Positions 10,140 to 20,099 are shown, counted from the first letter of the stretch. The stretch: 64,000 nucleotides of DNA from Clitopilus passeckerianus (GCA_944990035.1 CALYLX010000145.1:248001-312000), one strand, 5' to 3'. Translations and numbers: made by a program. Notes: a model not told the origin generated them from the sequence alone.

Positions 10140-10150
10140 AGGTCAAGCTG
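10140..10150 (+). other. Self-complementary primer-binding site (Tf1 type)
   Basis: AGGTCAAGCTG starts two bases after the 5' LTR. There is no TGG as needed for a tRNA 3' end. Instead it is perfectly complementary to 9958-9968, 33 nt below the TATA box. The 11-nt length equals that used by Tf1-group elements. Confidence 0.75.
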
Positions 10151-10734
10151 ATCAGAAGGCCCGCTCATTGTTAGCGCAGGCCCACCCCACGACAACACAG
10201 CAGAAGCACGCAACAGGCCGATTGCCGTTGCGGCTACCACTCAGTCACCACGGTCGTACACAGGGCAGACCACCCGCCACGAAATACCACTCTAGTAGAA
10301 GGAACCAACAACGTCTACAAGTTCACCAACGGAAGCTACTGCGGTTTTAATCACAACAATAACCGCTGGTGCTACGCCTCTCTCTCCTTGGCAAATTCAC
10401 ATTCACCACCGTTGCCGTTGAAAACAGACACTTCCACGCTCTAGACTTCCCTACCCCTGAACGACCTCATAAGACCCCTGCTATTGTCCGAGCTCAACGA
10501 GAACACGACATTGAAGTAGACGAGGAGGAACAGCGACGCTTCGCACCATTACCCACAGCAATATCCAGGAACCCATCACTAGTCCCGTCTACCAGCGCTT
10601 CTGTCTTGCCCGAAGAGGAAGAAGAAGAACACCAAGTACAACAACAGCTAGAGGAGAGCCCCACAGCTGAGCCAGAGGAGCGCCCCAGTGCAGAAACAAT
10701 TGAACCAGAGACCGACTTCGATTTCGACTACGAA
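10151..10734 (+). other. Gypsy leader
   Basis: 584 nt between primer site and the first gag ATG. The gag frame is open and acid-rich from 10363 to 10734 but contains no ATG, so this part may be untranslated, or read from a non-AUG start. Confidence 0.5.
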
Positions 10735-11664
10735 ATGTCACAAGACAACAACAACAAGAAGGACATTGGAGCCAAACCCCAAACGTTCTCCGGAGACCGA
10801 TCCAAGACCAGAAAGTTCATTCAGGAACTTGAAGACTACCTCATCCTAAACAACCTCAACCAACTCGAAGATGACAAGAAGATTCGCATCGCCCTATCCT
10901 TCCTCAAAGAAGGAACTGCAGCAGCATGGGGATTAGAATTTCACGATAAATATTCAGCAGCTGAAAGGAAAGCCACCTACGCTGAATTTATCAGCCAATT
11001 CAAAGAAGCCTTTTCCCCTACCGACGACAAAGCTGCCGCACTTCTCCAACTCAAAGCCTTACGACAGGATGGGACAGCTGACGAATTTGTCACCGTCTTC
11101 AAGAATATTCTTGCACGAACTGATCTCAGCGGTGACACTGCAAAGATCGAGATCTTCATGGAAGGACTTACCCCCAAACTCCGAGAGAAAATTCTCTTTT
11201 CCGATTCCCCTCCTACCACATTCGACGATTGGGTCAAGAAAGCCGTCCAGTTTGACAACAACTGGCGACGTGCCAAGACAATCATGGGACATACCCGTAT
11301 CATCAAGACATCTGATATGGTCAAAGGTGCTTACAAAACACCTACTGGAGCCCGAGACCCAATGGCTATGGATGTTGATCGTTTCACCACTGATCCACCC
11401 AAACGCCGCCTCACCCAGGAGGAAAGAGAACATCACAAGAAGAACAACTTGTGCTACTATTGCTCCAAGAAAGGTCACACGATCCAACAATGTCTTCAAA
11501 GGAAGAATTTTGGAAGAACCTACCCCAGCAACAACGACAGCCGTTTCCACAAGAAACCTGAGAAGGGAGCCGAGTTGATCAAATATGTCAGAACAGTCCT
11601 AGCTGACATGCCCCAAGAAGAAGCCGCTGAATTCTACACCGAAGCAGAGGCTGAGGGTTTTTAA
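10735..11664 (+). CDS. gag: Gypsy Gag (capsid-nucleocapsid)
   Basis: 309 aa from the first in-frame ATG (MSQDNNNKKD). The N-terminal two thirds is a retrotransposon Gag capsid region (TFSGDRSKTRKFIQELEDY; later FKEAFSP...ALLQLKALRQ). Near the C-terminus is one zinc knuckle of CX2CX4HX4C form (CYYCSKKGHTIQQC), which binds the packaged RNA. The frame is intact, unlike pol. It ends in GGG TTT T followed by TAA, a heptamer suited to -1 slippage into the pol frame. The gene is missing from copy A. Confidence 0.93.
   Translation: MSQDNNNKKDIGAKPQTFSGDRSKTRKFIQELEDYLILNNLNQLEDDKKIRIALSFLKEGTAAAWGLEFHDKYSAAERKATYAEFISQFKEAFSPTDDKAAALLQLKALRQDGTADEFVTVFKNILARTDLSGDTAKIEIFMEGLTPKLREKILFSDSPPTTFDDWVKKAVQFDNNWRRAKTIMGHTRIIKTSDMVKGAYKTPTGARDPMAMDVDRFTTDPPKRRLTQEEREHHKKNNLCYYCSKKGHTIQQCLQRKNFGRTYPSNNDSRFHKKPEKGAELIKYVRTVLADMPQEEAAEFYTEAEAEGF
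11655..11661 (+). promoter_or_regulatory. Candidate -1 ribosomal frameshift heptamer at gag stop
   Basis: G GGT TTT fits X XXY YYZ exactly in the gag frame, and the next codon is the gag stop TAA (11662-11664). A -1 shift continues in the frame that opens pol (LKRKTAKPTSVLPRPIDIS...), open to about 11783. A downstream stimulatory hairpin or pseudoknot was not worked out. Confidence 0.5.
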
Positions 11665-14600
11665 AGAGGAAGACTGCAAAGCCGACGTCAGTACTTCCTC
11701 GCCCGATTGATATTTCCAGTGTACTTGTAGCTACTGATTTTTATGCTGAATCTATGCGTATCCCAATCTCTCTACAAGACCCCTAGATGGAAATACAACA
11801 ATCGCCGGCACAAAAGCTCTCATTGACTCTGGAGCGCAAGGGTCATTTATCGACTCCGTCTTTGCCAAGACACATCACCTCCCGCTACTCCCACTCCGAC
11901 AACCGATTACAGCACGAAACGTTGATGGCACCCTGAACAAACAAGGAACTATTACCCACTTTACCTGGGTTATTGCCAAGATAGGGACAGCCATCATCAA
12001 GGAAAGATGTTTTGTCACTGGACTCGGGAAAGACCACCTGATTTTTGGATTACCCTGGCTAAAACGGGTAGATCCAATCATATCGTGGAGCGACGGCACA
12101 CTCGAAATCGACGAATCACGCATTACCCAACGACTGTCGCAAACATTGATGCGAGCAGTAGACATCAAGCGGATGAGAGCCATCCGAGAACAACTACTAG
12201 AGGAAAACACGCCACCTACCCAGCACCTGATTGTTCCGAAGAGAATCCCGGAAAATCAGAAGGACTTAGCGACTATTTCCGAATAGTCGAAGACGGAGAA
12301 GAGATCAATGAAGATTTTCTCATCGCATACTGCCAGAACGAACCGGCAGTCGGAATATTCACCAAGGAGGAACCCCCACTTACGCAGGAACACACAAAGG
12401 ATTACCTTGTGTACGGGCCAATCAGGCCAACTACCACAATACGACAGACGGTGGTAACACACCATCCAGCAACCAGACACCACACACAGCAGGTGTGGAT
12501 ACGTGCGAAAACATCAATTTCGCAAGCTCTGGAACATAAACGAGAAGATAAGGAACCAAAGAAATCCCTTGACGAAATCATCCCCGACTATCTTCAAGAC
12601 TACAGAAAAGTCTTTGAGAAAGCAGCATCCGAACGATTCCCACCAAGCCGACCCTGGGATCACGCCATAGATCTGAAGACAGATTTCGTGCCAAAAGACT
12701 GCAAGGTCTATCCGCTCAGCCCCTTAGAGCAAGAAAAACTCGACGAGTTTCTCAAGGAAAATCTAGCCAAAGGATACATCCGAGAATCCAACTCCCCACA
12801 AGCATCTCCGTTCTTCTTTGTTGCAAAGAAAGACTCGGAAGCCCTAAGACCATGTTAGGATTACCGACGACTCAACGAAGGAACAATACCTAACGCTTAC
12901 CCCTTACCGCTGGCTAGCGAACTCATCGATAAACTCAAAGGAGCAACTGTCTTCACCAAACTCGACATTCGATGGGGATATCACAACATCCGCATCAAAG
13001 ATGGTGACCAATGGAAAGCAGCGTTCAAGACCAACCGAGGGTTATTTGAACCAATGGTGATGTTCTTTGGACTAATGAACTCACCCGGTACCTTCCAAGC
13101 AATGATGAACCACCTTTTCCGAGACATGATAGACGAAGGATGGGTCATCATCTACATGGACGACATCCTCATCTTCTCCAACGATCCAGAAAAACACCGA
13201 GAACGCACACGCAGAGTCTTACAAAGACTACAAGACAACGATCTCTACCTCAAAGCAGAGAAATGCCAATTTGACACCACAAGAGTGGAATACCTCGGGT
13301 TCATCATTGAACCAAACAAGATCTCCATGGACCCTGTCAAACTTGCAGGGATGCGCGACTGGCCTACGCCAACTACAGTAAAGGAAGTCCGATCATTCCT
13401 AGGATTCGGAAACTTTTACCGCAGGTTCATCGGAAAATATGCGGAAATTGCCAAACCGCTGAACGAACTCACCAAGAAAGACAAGAAGTGGGAATGGACC
13501 AATGAATGTCACAAAGCTTTCACTACCCTGAAAGACAAATTCCTGGAAGCGCCTGTGTTGCTGATGCCTGACCCCACGAAGCCATTTGTGGTGGAAAGCG
13601 ACGCCTCAAAACATGCAACAGGAGCAGTCCTACAACAACGTGACGCCAACGGATCATGGCACCCATGTGGTTTCATATCTAAATCGTTCTCGGAAACAGA
13701 ACGGAACTATGAAATCTACGACCGAGAACTTCTAGGCATTATCCGCGCATTAGAAACCTGGCGACACTACTTCCATGGATCCCAACATTCAGTCGTGATT
13801 CTATCCGATCACAAAAACCTCACATACTTCCGAGAAGCCCGGAAGTTGAACTGACGACAAGCGAGATGGAATCTGATGTTATCCCAGTTTAACATCAAAC
13901 TTGTACACACCCCTGGTGCAAAGATGATACAATCCGACGCACTATCTCGACGACCAGACCACATCCCAGGTGAAGACACCGACAACGAAGACATCATTCT
14001 CCTCCCCGACAAACTCTTTCTTCGCTCAATTGACATTGAACTAAAGGACGAAATTGTACACAAGATGGTCAATGACAAACTGATTGTTGACGCCATTTGC
14101 ACCGCCAAAGAAGATGGACCCCCACCAATCCGATCAAACCTGGAAGACTGGAAATTTGACGATGGCATCTTGTACTACAAAGACAAGTGTGTGGTACCAG
14201 ATGACGAAGACCTCCGAAGGAAGATAGTCCAACGTTATCACGATCTACCCAGCGCAGGACACCCTGGACAATTTGGGACACTGGAGAAAGTCCGGAAGAA
14301 CTACTGGTGGCCAGGGATGTCAGTATTCATCAAGAACTTTGTGCAGGGCTGTGCAATGTGCCAACAAATGAAGATCAATCGCCACCCCACTGCTCCACCA
14401 TTAATGCCCATCAAATCCGAAACCACTAGGCCATTTTCGCTAGTGACGTACGATTTTCACACGGATCTCCCAGAGAGTAATGGTTTCGATAGCATTATGG
14501 CCGTGGTCGACCATGGAGCTACGAAGGGGGCAATTTTCATCCCTTGCACAAAGAAAATCGACGCCACAGGAACTGCAAATGCCTACATTGACAACGTCTA

Positions 14601-15483
14601 CCGCCGTTTGGACTCCCCGACAAAGGAATTTCAGACAGAGGACCTCAATTCGCCTCTAAAGTTTTCCAAGAAATGGGACGACTCCTTGGAATCAAGCTCA
14701 ACATGAGTACCGCCTACCACCCACAAACCGATGGTGCAACAGAAAGGATCAATCAGGAGATTGATGCCTATCTCCGCATCTTCTGTGCACAGAACCCCGA
14801 ATCCTGGTCCAAATGGATTACCACTCTAGAATTCTCCTACAACAGCCGAACACACTCTGTCACCAAACGAACCCCATTCTACCTAATGATGGGATACGAA
14901 CCACCTGCACTCCCATCAGTTGCTCCCACTAGCAAAATTCCCGCAGTTGACAAACGGATCAAGGAACTTCTGCTAGCACGCGATGAAGCAAATGCTGCAC
15001 ATGCACTTGCTGTGCAACGCATGGCAGAGAAGATCACACGACATTTCACCCCATTCAAAGTCGGAGAAAAGGTGTGGTTAGAAGCCACAAATCTCAATCA
15101 AGGAAACATCTCCAAGAAACTAGCACCCAAACGAGAAGGACCCTTCAAGATACTTGAGGTAAAAGGACACCTGACCTATAAACTCGACCTGCCAAGGCGA
15201 TGGAAGATCCACCCGGTGATTCACGCATCACTTCTCACCCGTTACATCTCCACCAAAGCGCATGGACCCAGCTTCTAAACCGCCACCTGACGAAATCGAC
15301 GGAATAGAAGAATACGAAATAGAAGCAATTGTGGCCCATCAGAAACAAGGCAAAAAGCGACACAGATACCTCGTAAAATGGAAGGGATGGCCATCAGCGG
15401 ACAACGAATGGATGCCCGAGTCGGAACTGCGGAACACCAAGGAAATACTCACCGAGTATAAAAAGAGGAAGAAACTCACCTGA
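11665..15483 (+). pseudogene. pol: Gypsy Pol: protease, RT, RNase H, integrase, chromodomain (disrupted)
   Basis: Domains in order: protease with LIDSGAQGSF (~11820), RT with IYMDDILIF (~13150), RNase H ([13 protein letters not shown] at ~13590), integrase with HPGQF zinc region, CQQM cysteines, YDFHTDLP, ISDRGPQF and HPQTDGATERI (D, D, E all present), and chromodomain. Reading frame changes near 11783, 12220 and 14609 each fit loss of one base in a C or T run; near 15273 two bases are missing. Two nonsense codons, TAG 12856-12858 and TGA 13852-13854, occur where relatives have Gln and Arg, consistent with C-to-T changes. Not translatable as one protein as it stands. Confidence 0.95.
15262..15483 (+). 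pseudogene. Chromodomain at Pol C-terminus
   Basis: Residues YEIEAIVAHQ...HRYLVKWKGWPSADNEWMPE match the chromodomain core, with aromatic cage positions Y, W and W. In chromoviruses this tail steers integration to marked chromatin. It is separated from integrase by a two-base loss near 15273, so the ATG at 15262 is probably internal and not a true start. Confidence 0.9.
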
Positions 15484-15521
15484 CACCACATAGCAAACCC
15501 ACTCACATCCACTATATAACA

Positions 15522-16019
15522 ATGTCTCAAAATGCCTCTTCCTACGACCGCACCATCATCCGCAACACCTTCAAATCCAATACCGCTATTACGGCGCTCC
15601 GTACGTATACTGCCTGGAGCAGCGACGACAACCCTCTCACCGCTGTGGGAGAACAAGGAACCCTCTACCAAAACCGACGAACCGAAACTCGCAACGAAGT
15701 GGCTCGTCTGCGCTACCAATTTGCGAAAACCACTGACGATCTTGATCAACTTTTGGACAAAGTTGATCGAGAAACGGAGGAGACCCTCACAGACCTCTTC
15801 TTTGCCATTGGAGGAACAGCTTTCCTCGACGAATTCTTCCCCAAACGACAAAACTGGTTCAACAACCCAGAGGAGACAGACTTCGAAACCCTTGCCTCCA
15901 ATCCCTGGGGGCCTGAGGAAAGTCAAGAAGAGGAAGTCACAATCCTCACTGCACGTCAAGTTTGCGGAACCCTACGAGCATTTCCTCCCGTCACCAATTT
16001 ACACACCACCGCAAAATAA
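15522..16019 (+). CDS. Gypsy ORF3, N-terminal part (unknown)
   Basis: 165 aa from an ATG that follows pol by 38 nt, preceded by TATATAA at about 15512-15519. The predicted protein is helical and charged, with a heptad-like stretch around residues 60-95 (ARLRYQFAKTTDDLDQLLDK). No family recognised. Chromoviruses normally end at the chromodomain, so a gene here is unusual. Its TAA stop at 16017-16019 is followed by open frame in the same phase into the next ORF, so both could be parts of one ~277-codon gene. Confidence 0.55.
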   Translation: MSQNASSYDRTIIRNTFKSNTAITALRTYTAWSSDDNPLTAVGEQGTLYQNRRTETRNEVARLRYQFAKTTDDLDQLLDKVDRETEETLTDLFFAIGGTAFLDEFFPKRQNWFNNPEETDFETLASNPWGPEESQEEEVTILTARQVCGTLRAFPPVTNLHTTAK

Positions 16020-16073
16020 AACATAACCCCGTCAAAAAAGAACAGAACGACAACAAGGAAAACATCAACCCCA

Positions 16074-16355
16074 ATGGCAAACCCTCCGACGCCATACCTC
16101 TCCGCATTTGAAAGCCCACCAGAGTCCGACTCACCAATGCTGGTGAACCTTCCCCCTCGACAATATCGTCCCAGAAGGCGCCGCGCACCGGATATCTTGC
16201 CAACAGACCACCACCACCCAGATGGTTCAGATGCTACATTTGTGGAGGCAGACACCGACAGTGTCATTGCTTTCGTTTTGTGTGTCGTCTGTGCCATCAT
16301 CGTGGCCCAGGCCATTACCCGGTTAGCTGCCCACAACGCTACCACAAGGGTATAG
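16074..16355 (+). CDS. Gypsy ORF3, C-terminal part with predicted membrane segment
   Basis: 93 aa. Pro-rich N-terminus, RPRRRR at ~32-37, acidic middle, then a hydrophobic helix at ~64-81 (VIAFVLCVVCAIIVAQAI) close to the C-terminus, as in a tail anchor. It is in the same frame as the previous ORF, with 17 open codons and one TAA between them. Position between pol and 3' LTR is where env-like genes lie in other retroelements; no sequence similarity to an envelope is claimed. Confidence 0.5.
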   Translation: MANPPTPYLSAFESPPESDSPMLVNLPPRQYRPRRRRAPDILPTDHHHPDGSDATFVEADTDSVIAFVLCVVCAIIVAQAITRLAAHNATTRV

Positions 16356-16408
16356 ACCGTCATTTCTGGGGTAAAGGAAGAAATTGAAGTCAGGAGACTT
16401 CAACAATA

Positions 16409-16420
16409 GCGAGAGGGTAA
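16409..16420 (+). other. Polypurine tract
   Basis: The purine-rich stretch GCGAGAGGGTAA ends directly at the 3' LTR and would prime plus-strand DNA synthesis. Confidence 0.6.
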
Positions 16421-16905
16421 TGTTATGATTTTGCTTACATGTTTCTCCTTACATACCCCGGCCCGCTTACCTATGTACGATTACTCACATATGCTGCGCA
16501 TCACTGCGCATTTTTCACCTTTTTCCATGCTTACTCTGCATCTCTCACAATCGTGAGAGACTTATACCTTATCTGACTCTTTCTGACTCACATCGAGTCA
16601 TACTGACTCATGTACTTACTCATCATGCTGTGCATGACTCATTACTTACTCAGCATGCTGCGCATGCGCTATATTTAGAACTACTAGATAGGTATATAAA
16701 CCTGTACCATTTGGTCAAGGCTCCTCAGCTTGACCTAGGCAATCTACCTAACTGCTTAGTTCTCTACTTCGCCTTTAAGTCTCTTGCTTCGTCAATCTCA
16801 CCAGGTCGTCAGTACAGCCGCAGCTGCTGACAAATCTCTGTCTTTGTTTATCAAAGACATCGAGCGTAAACAGTATTACCTAAGCTGTTAGGCTCTGCCT
16901 TAACA
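16421..16905 (+). repeat. 3' LTR of Gypsy copy B
   Basis: 485 bp, colinear with 9653-10137 without gaps. Twelve differences seen by eye, all transitions. Confidence 0.97.
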
Positions 16906-17843
16906 CACTTGACAGCTTCACCAACCTCGGCGTTGATTAATCTCTTGTCTAAAGGCACCTCATTTGGGGGGATTGTTTTTACGGAAATGCTAAAGATTTC
17001 CTTCATCGCACCCAGTCAAAGAAGTCCATTGAAAGATTATCTATGATGTCTCCGGGGGCAGGTTTGATTTCGCGTAGGGAGGGCAAGAACCCGAAATCAT
17101 CTAAACTGAAATCCTTGTGAGTCGAGGAAAGTGCCTAGTCGGTGGAGTTGTCAGCATCACGGGAAAGTGATTCCACCCTTATGAATACTTGGGTGGAGAT
17201 GATGAGCGAGAACTGGATTGAATATCGAAGACCGGTCATCCCCTGATAGCCCACCAAGGCTTATCGAGATTTCTGTTGCTGAAGAGTAAGTATGAGGGTT
17301 GTCCCGACTTCAGAGAATTAAGAGGTTAGTCAGCGCGTCCTCAGGTTCTGGCTAGCTAGGCGCATCCTTGCACCCAAGCCTCTATCTCAGGACTGCAATG
17401 GTCATCCAATCTATAGGCTCCCTTTCTAAAGCAACGACACACACTGCTGAATCAGACGCATCGGTGCACAAGATGGATGTCTACTGTACGAGCGGGCTCT
17501 AGGCGTCATGGTTGCAAGCTTTCACAGATATAGCATTGATCGGCTCTCTCCTTGCGACTTTATTGAGTCAGCCGAGGAAGATTGGAGAGACAATGGAGGC
17601 CTCTCCTGGACCTGATACCTCCCGACTCTGTACACCCAGCGCACCCAAACACACAGCTCCAATACTACCTTTGAGGAGCATTTTAACCTCTGGAGGCTCA
17701 AATGTTTGATGGGACAAAACTTTTCAACTTTGAAACCCCCTATTAACTTATAACTAAAAATGATCTATTCCACCATGGTCACATGATCACAGGCTTCCAG
17801 AGGGACCCATCCACAGACTTACAGCCCTTGGCTTTGAACCCAG
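16906..17843. other. Intergenic stretch between Gypsy copy B and a diverged LTR
   Basis: No convincing coding region or recognisable repeat. Probably decayed sequence at the edge of the transposon nest. Confidence 0.4.
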
Positions 17844-18250
17844 TGATAAGCTAGTATCACTACTCGCTTAAACAAGTATCAAGAGTTCAGCTGCTTAGTC
17901 TTCTACCAGTCTTTGTAGAAACGAGCGAGAGTAATCGAGCAAGTCGAAGTTAAAGCAAATAGCGATGTATAGGCTTTTAGGTCAAGCTGGGGAAGCAAAA
18001 CCAAAAGCGTGAAAGTATTTATACAAGATTGGTAGGGCTAAGGGTTGGGCATTGCGCAGCAATGCTGGGTAAGTAAAAATAAGTATGACTCAGAGTGAGT
18101 CAAGGTAAGAGTCACTATGAGTCACGATAAGTAAATATAGTACAAGTATCTCACGATCATGAGAATACTGAATAATCAACGTAAGAGGGATGAGTAATGC
18201 GCAGCACTGTAAGGTAATCAAGTGGGTGTAAGCGGGCCGAAGTAGTAACA
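17844..18250 (-). repeat. Diverged solo LTR related to the Gypsy family
   Basis: Minus orientation, ~407 bp, proposed termini TGTTA...TTATCA. It shares with the 485-bp LTR: GCGGGCC near the start, GCGCAGCA and GACTCA motifs, a TCTCACGAT...TGAGA-like element, a TATA box (18016-18023, minus) and CAGCTTGACCT (17979-17989, minus) 34 nt below it. Body sequence is otherwise well diverged. No target-site duplication or internal region was seen. Confidence 0.65.
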
Positions 18251-18337
18251 GTGAATTAGTAAGAGGGAAAAAGAGTCCGGGTGCGTATCCAAGGTAACTG
18301 TAAAACCAGATTTCTATCCAACGAAGCAGAATGCATT

Positions 18338-18545
18338 CCAAATTGTAATCCTAGTATACCTAGATTATAATCTACATGGAAATGGGTGATTAGCTTGATT
18401 ACAATCAGAGTAGGAACCCATAGGCGAGTTGATTATAATTGGGTTATACTGGTCAGCCAGGATTACAACCCTCGTCATTGACGGTTAATTCAGATTTATA
18501 TCAGCCACCCTGATCACATAGATTAAAATCGGTTATAACCTATCA
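18338..18545. repeat. Cluster of GATTATAATC-like palindromic motifs
   Basis: At least six degenerate copies of GATTA(T/C)AA(T/C) in both orientations in ~200 bp: for example TTGTAATCC, GATTATAATC, GATTACAATC, GATTATAATT, GATTACAACC and GATTAAAATC. It lies between the diverged LTR and the F-box gene. Nature unknown. Confidence 0.4.
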
Positions 18546-18760
18546 AAATCTCTCTGGGAAATTTCCGACAAACTCTGATCCCACAAACTCTGATCCCAAT
18601 GCTCCCAATGATGCCCTCGATGAGCATTTTACACATGGTACTTTGCCCTCTTGCGGTGTGAAAAAGGTTAAAAACATGTTAAAAATGTGTGAAAAACTAG
18701 TTTGTTGAAAACATCTGAGTTTTCAACCCAGCGCTATTTGCCCCTGGCTAGCTCATCACG

Positions 18761-20099
18761 ATGCCATCAAAATCAAAATCAGCTTCCAAACGTCAGCGCG
18801 AGATTCATACCACACACCATAAGATGGTAGCAGCTTGGACACTCTCCCCAGAGCTTCACATTTGCATCATATCTGAGCTATTCGACGATGCCCGCTCCCT
18901 CAAAGCCTGCTCTCTGGTATCCAGATCGTGGCATCACACTGCTATGCATACCTTCTGGTCACACCGATCTCTGAAGGTTCATGTTGGACGCACGACCGAT
19001 CTGGACCGTGCCGAACGGCTCCAAAAGCTCCTTGAAGGCGAACCATGTCACTTTGTTGCCCATTTACGGGACGTTAGGCTCTACGGCCTTGGAAGATGGA
19101 ACTTGATACCACAGCAACAGGCTACCGCGTATAACACAGTCAGTCGTATTGTAGAGCTCCTGTTGAGGGCTTCGCCGGATCTGAAGTACCTTGCGATCAG
19201 CTATTTACAATTCGATCAGCTCAGTGATGGAGCCCGTCAAGGATTATCATTGTTGAAGGACCTTTCCTCACTCGAGCTTCTTCGCACAAGCTTTCCCAGC
19301 ACAGACACGCTGATCATCTGGATCTCAAACTTCAGGAAGCTCCAGAAGCTCATACTGAGGACTTTCGGACCAAAAATCCCAGAGATTGGTCTGAACCATG
19401 CCGAGAATGTGGAAAGGATTGATTTACAGTCCCTGGAGGAGCTCAATTTCGATATGCAGCCCGGACCGGACATCATCATACAACAAATCCTGACGAAGAC
19501 AACGTATCGTCTACACACTCTGAGGGTCAGTTGGCCAAGAGCCTTCGGATTCGGCTTAGTTGCGCAATTGCTCGACTATGTTGGTTCGGGCCTCAAGTCT
19601 CTTGTGCTTGATATTGGGGACGCAGTTCTTATGGCTAGGGAGAATGACATGGATGGTAGATATTCATTCAGCTTGCTGGTTCAATTCGCTCCATATGTTT
19701 ATGCTGTCACTAGATTTCCCGGTCAGTCTAAATCGCAATGTGGGCCTGACGTATCTGGAAGTTGGAACCATTTGCATTGAAGAAGACGAACCTTACCCTT
19801 GCGATTGGCTGCGGCGGTTTCTCCAGTCGATCAACTCCCCATCTATCCAGGAGATATGTATTCAGTTCAGCCCTGCCCATACTGATGAAGAAGATGTACA
19901 GGAGTATTTCTTCGACAACTTCGACTGGAGCACACTTGACGAAATATTGCCGTCAAATAGGCACTTTGATGCCTGGAAACAGGTGGAAATATACGTGGGC
20001 GGTGCCGACTACCATCTTAACAACGAAGAGAAGGTTGAGGGGGAATTTAGGTCACATCTCCCGAGCTTGGAAGCTAGCACTAAGCTATTCTTCACGTAG
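18761..20099 (+). CDS. F-box protein (426 aa, 2 exons)
   Basis: Exons 18761-19655 and 19714-20099. The 58-nt intron (GTAGAT...CACTAG) restores frame between two long open segments. Residues ~26-70 form an F-box (LSPELHICIISELFDDARSL, then CSLVSRSWHHTA, W), typical of Agaricomycete F-box families. The rest has weak leucine-rich spacing (LKYLAISYL, LSSLELLR, LQKLILRTFG, LEELNFDMQ). It would link SKP1-cullin ubiquitin ligase to an unknown target. Start is the first ATG, after ATCACG; a second ATG at codon 22 is also possible. No paralogue of close similarity is in the window (the gene at 47102 is distant). Confidence 0.85.

Larger units (their letters stand above)
9653..16905 (+). mobile_element. 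Ty3/Gypsy chromovirus copy B, full structure but degenerate
   Basis: Order: 5' LTR, self-primer site, leader, gag, pol (PR-RT-RNase H-IN-chromodomain), ORF3, polypurine tract, 3' LTR; 7253 bp. The C-terminal chromodomain places it among chromoviruses (Tf1/sushi/MAGGY side). LTRs differ by 12 transitions and no transversion by eye (about 2.5%). Flanking five bases differ (GGTAC before, CACTT after), so no target-site duplication is visible; a rearranged or recombinant copy is likely. Pol carries two nonsense codons and four short frameshifts. Confidence 0.96.

Noticed and set aside
19656..19780. Frameshift pseudogene reading of the first F-box gene
   Set aside because: A 58-nt GT...AG intron restores the frame, so no mutation is needed.
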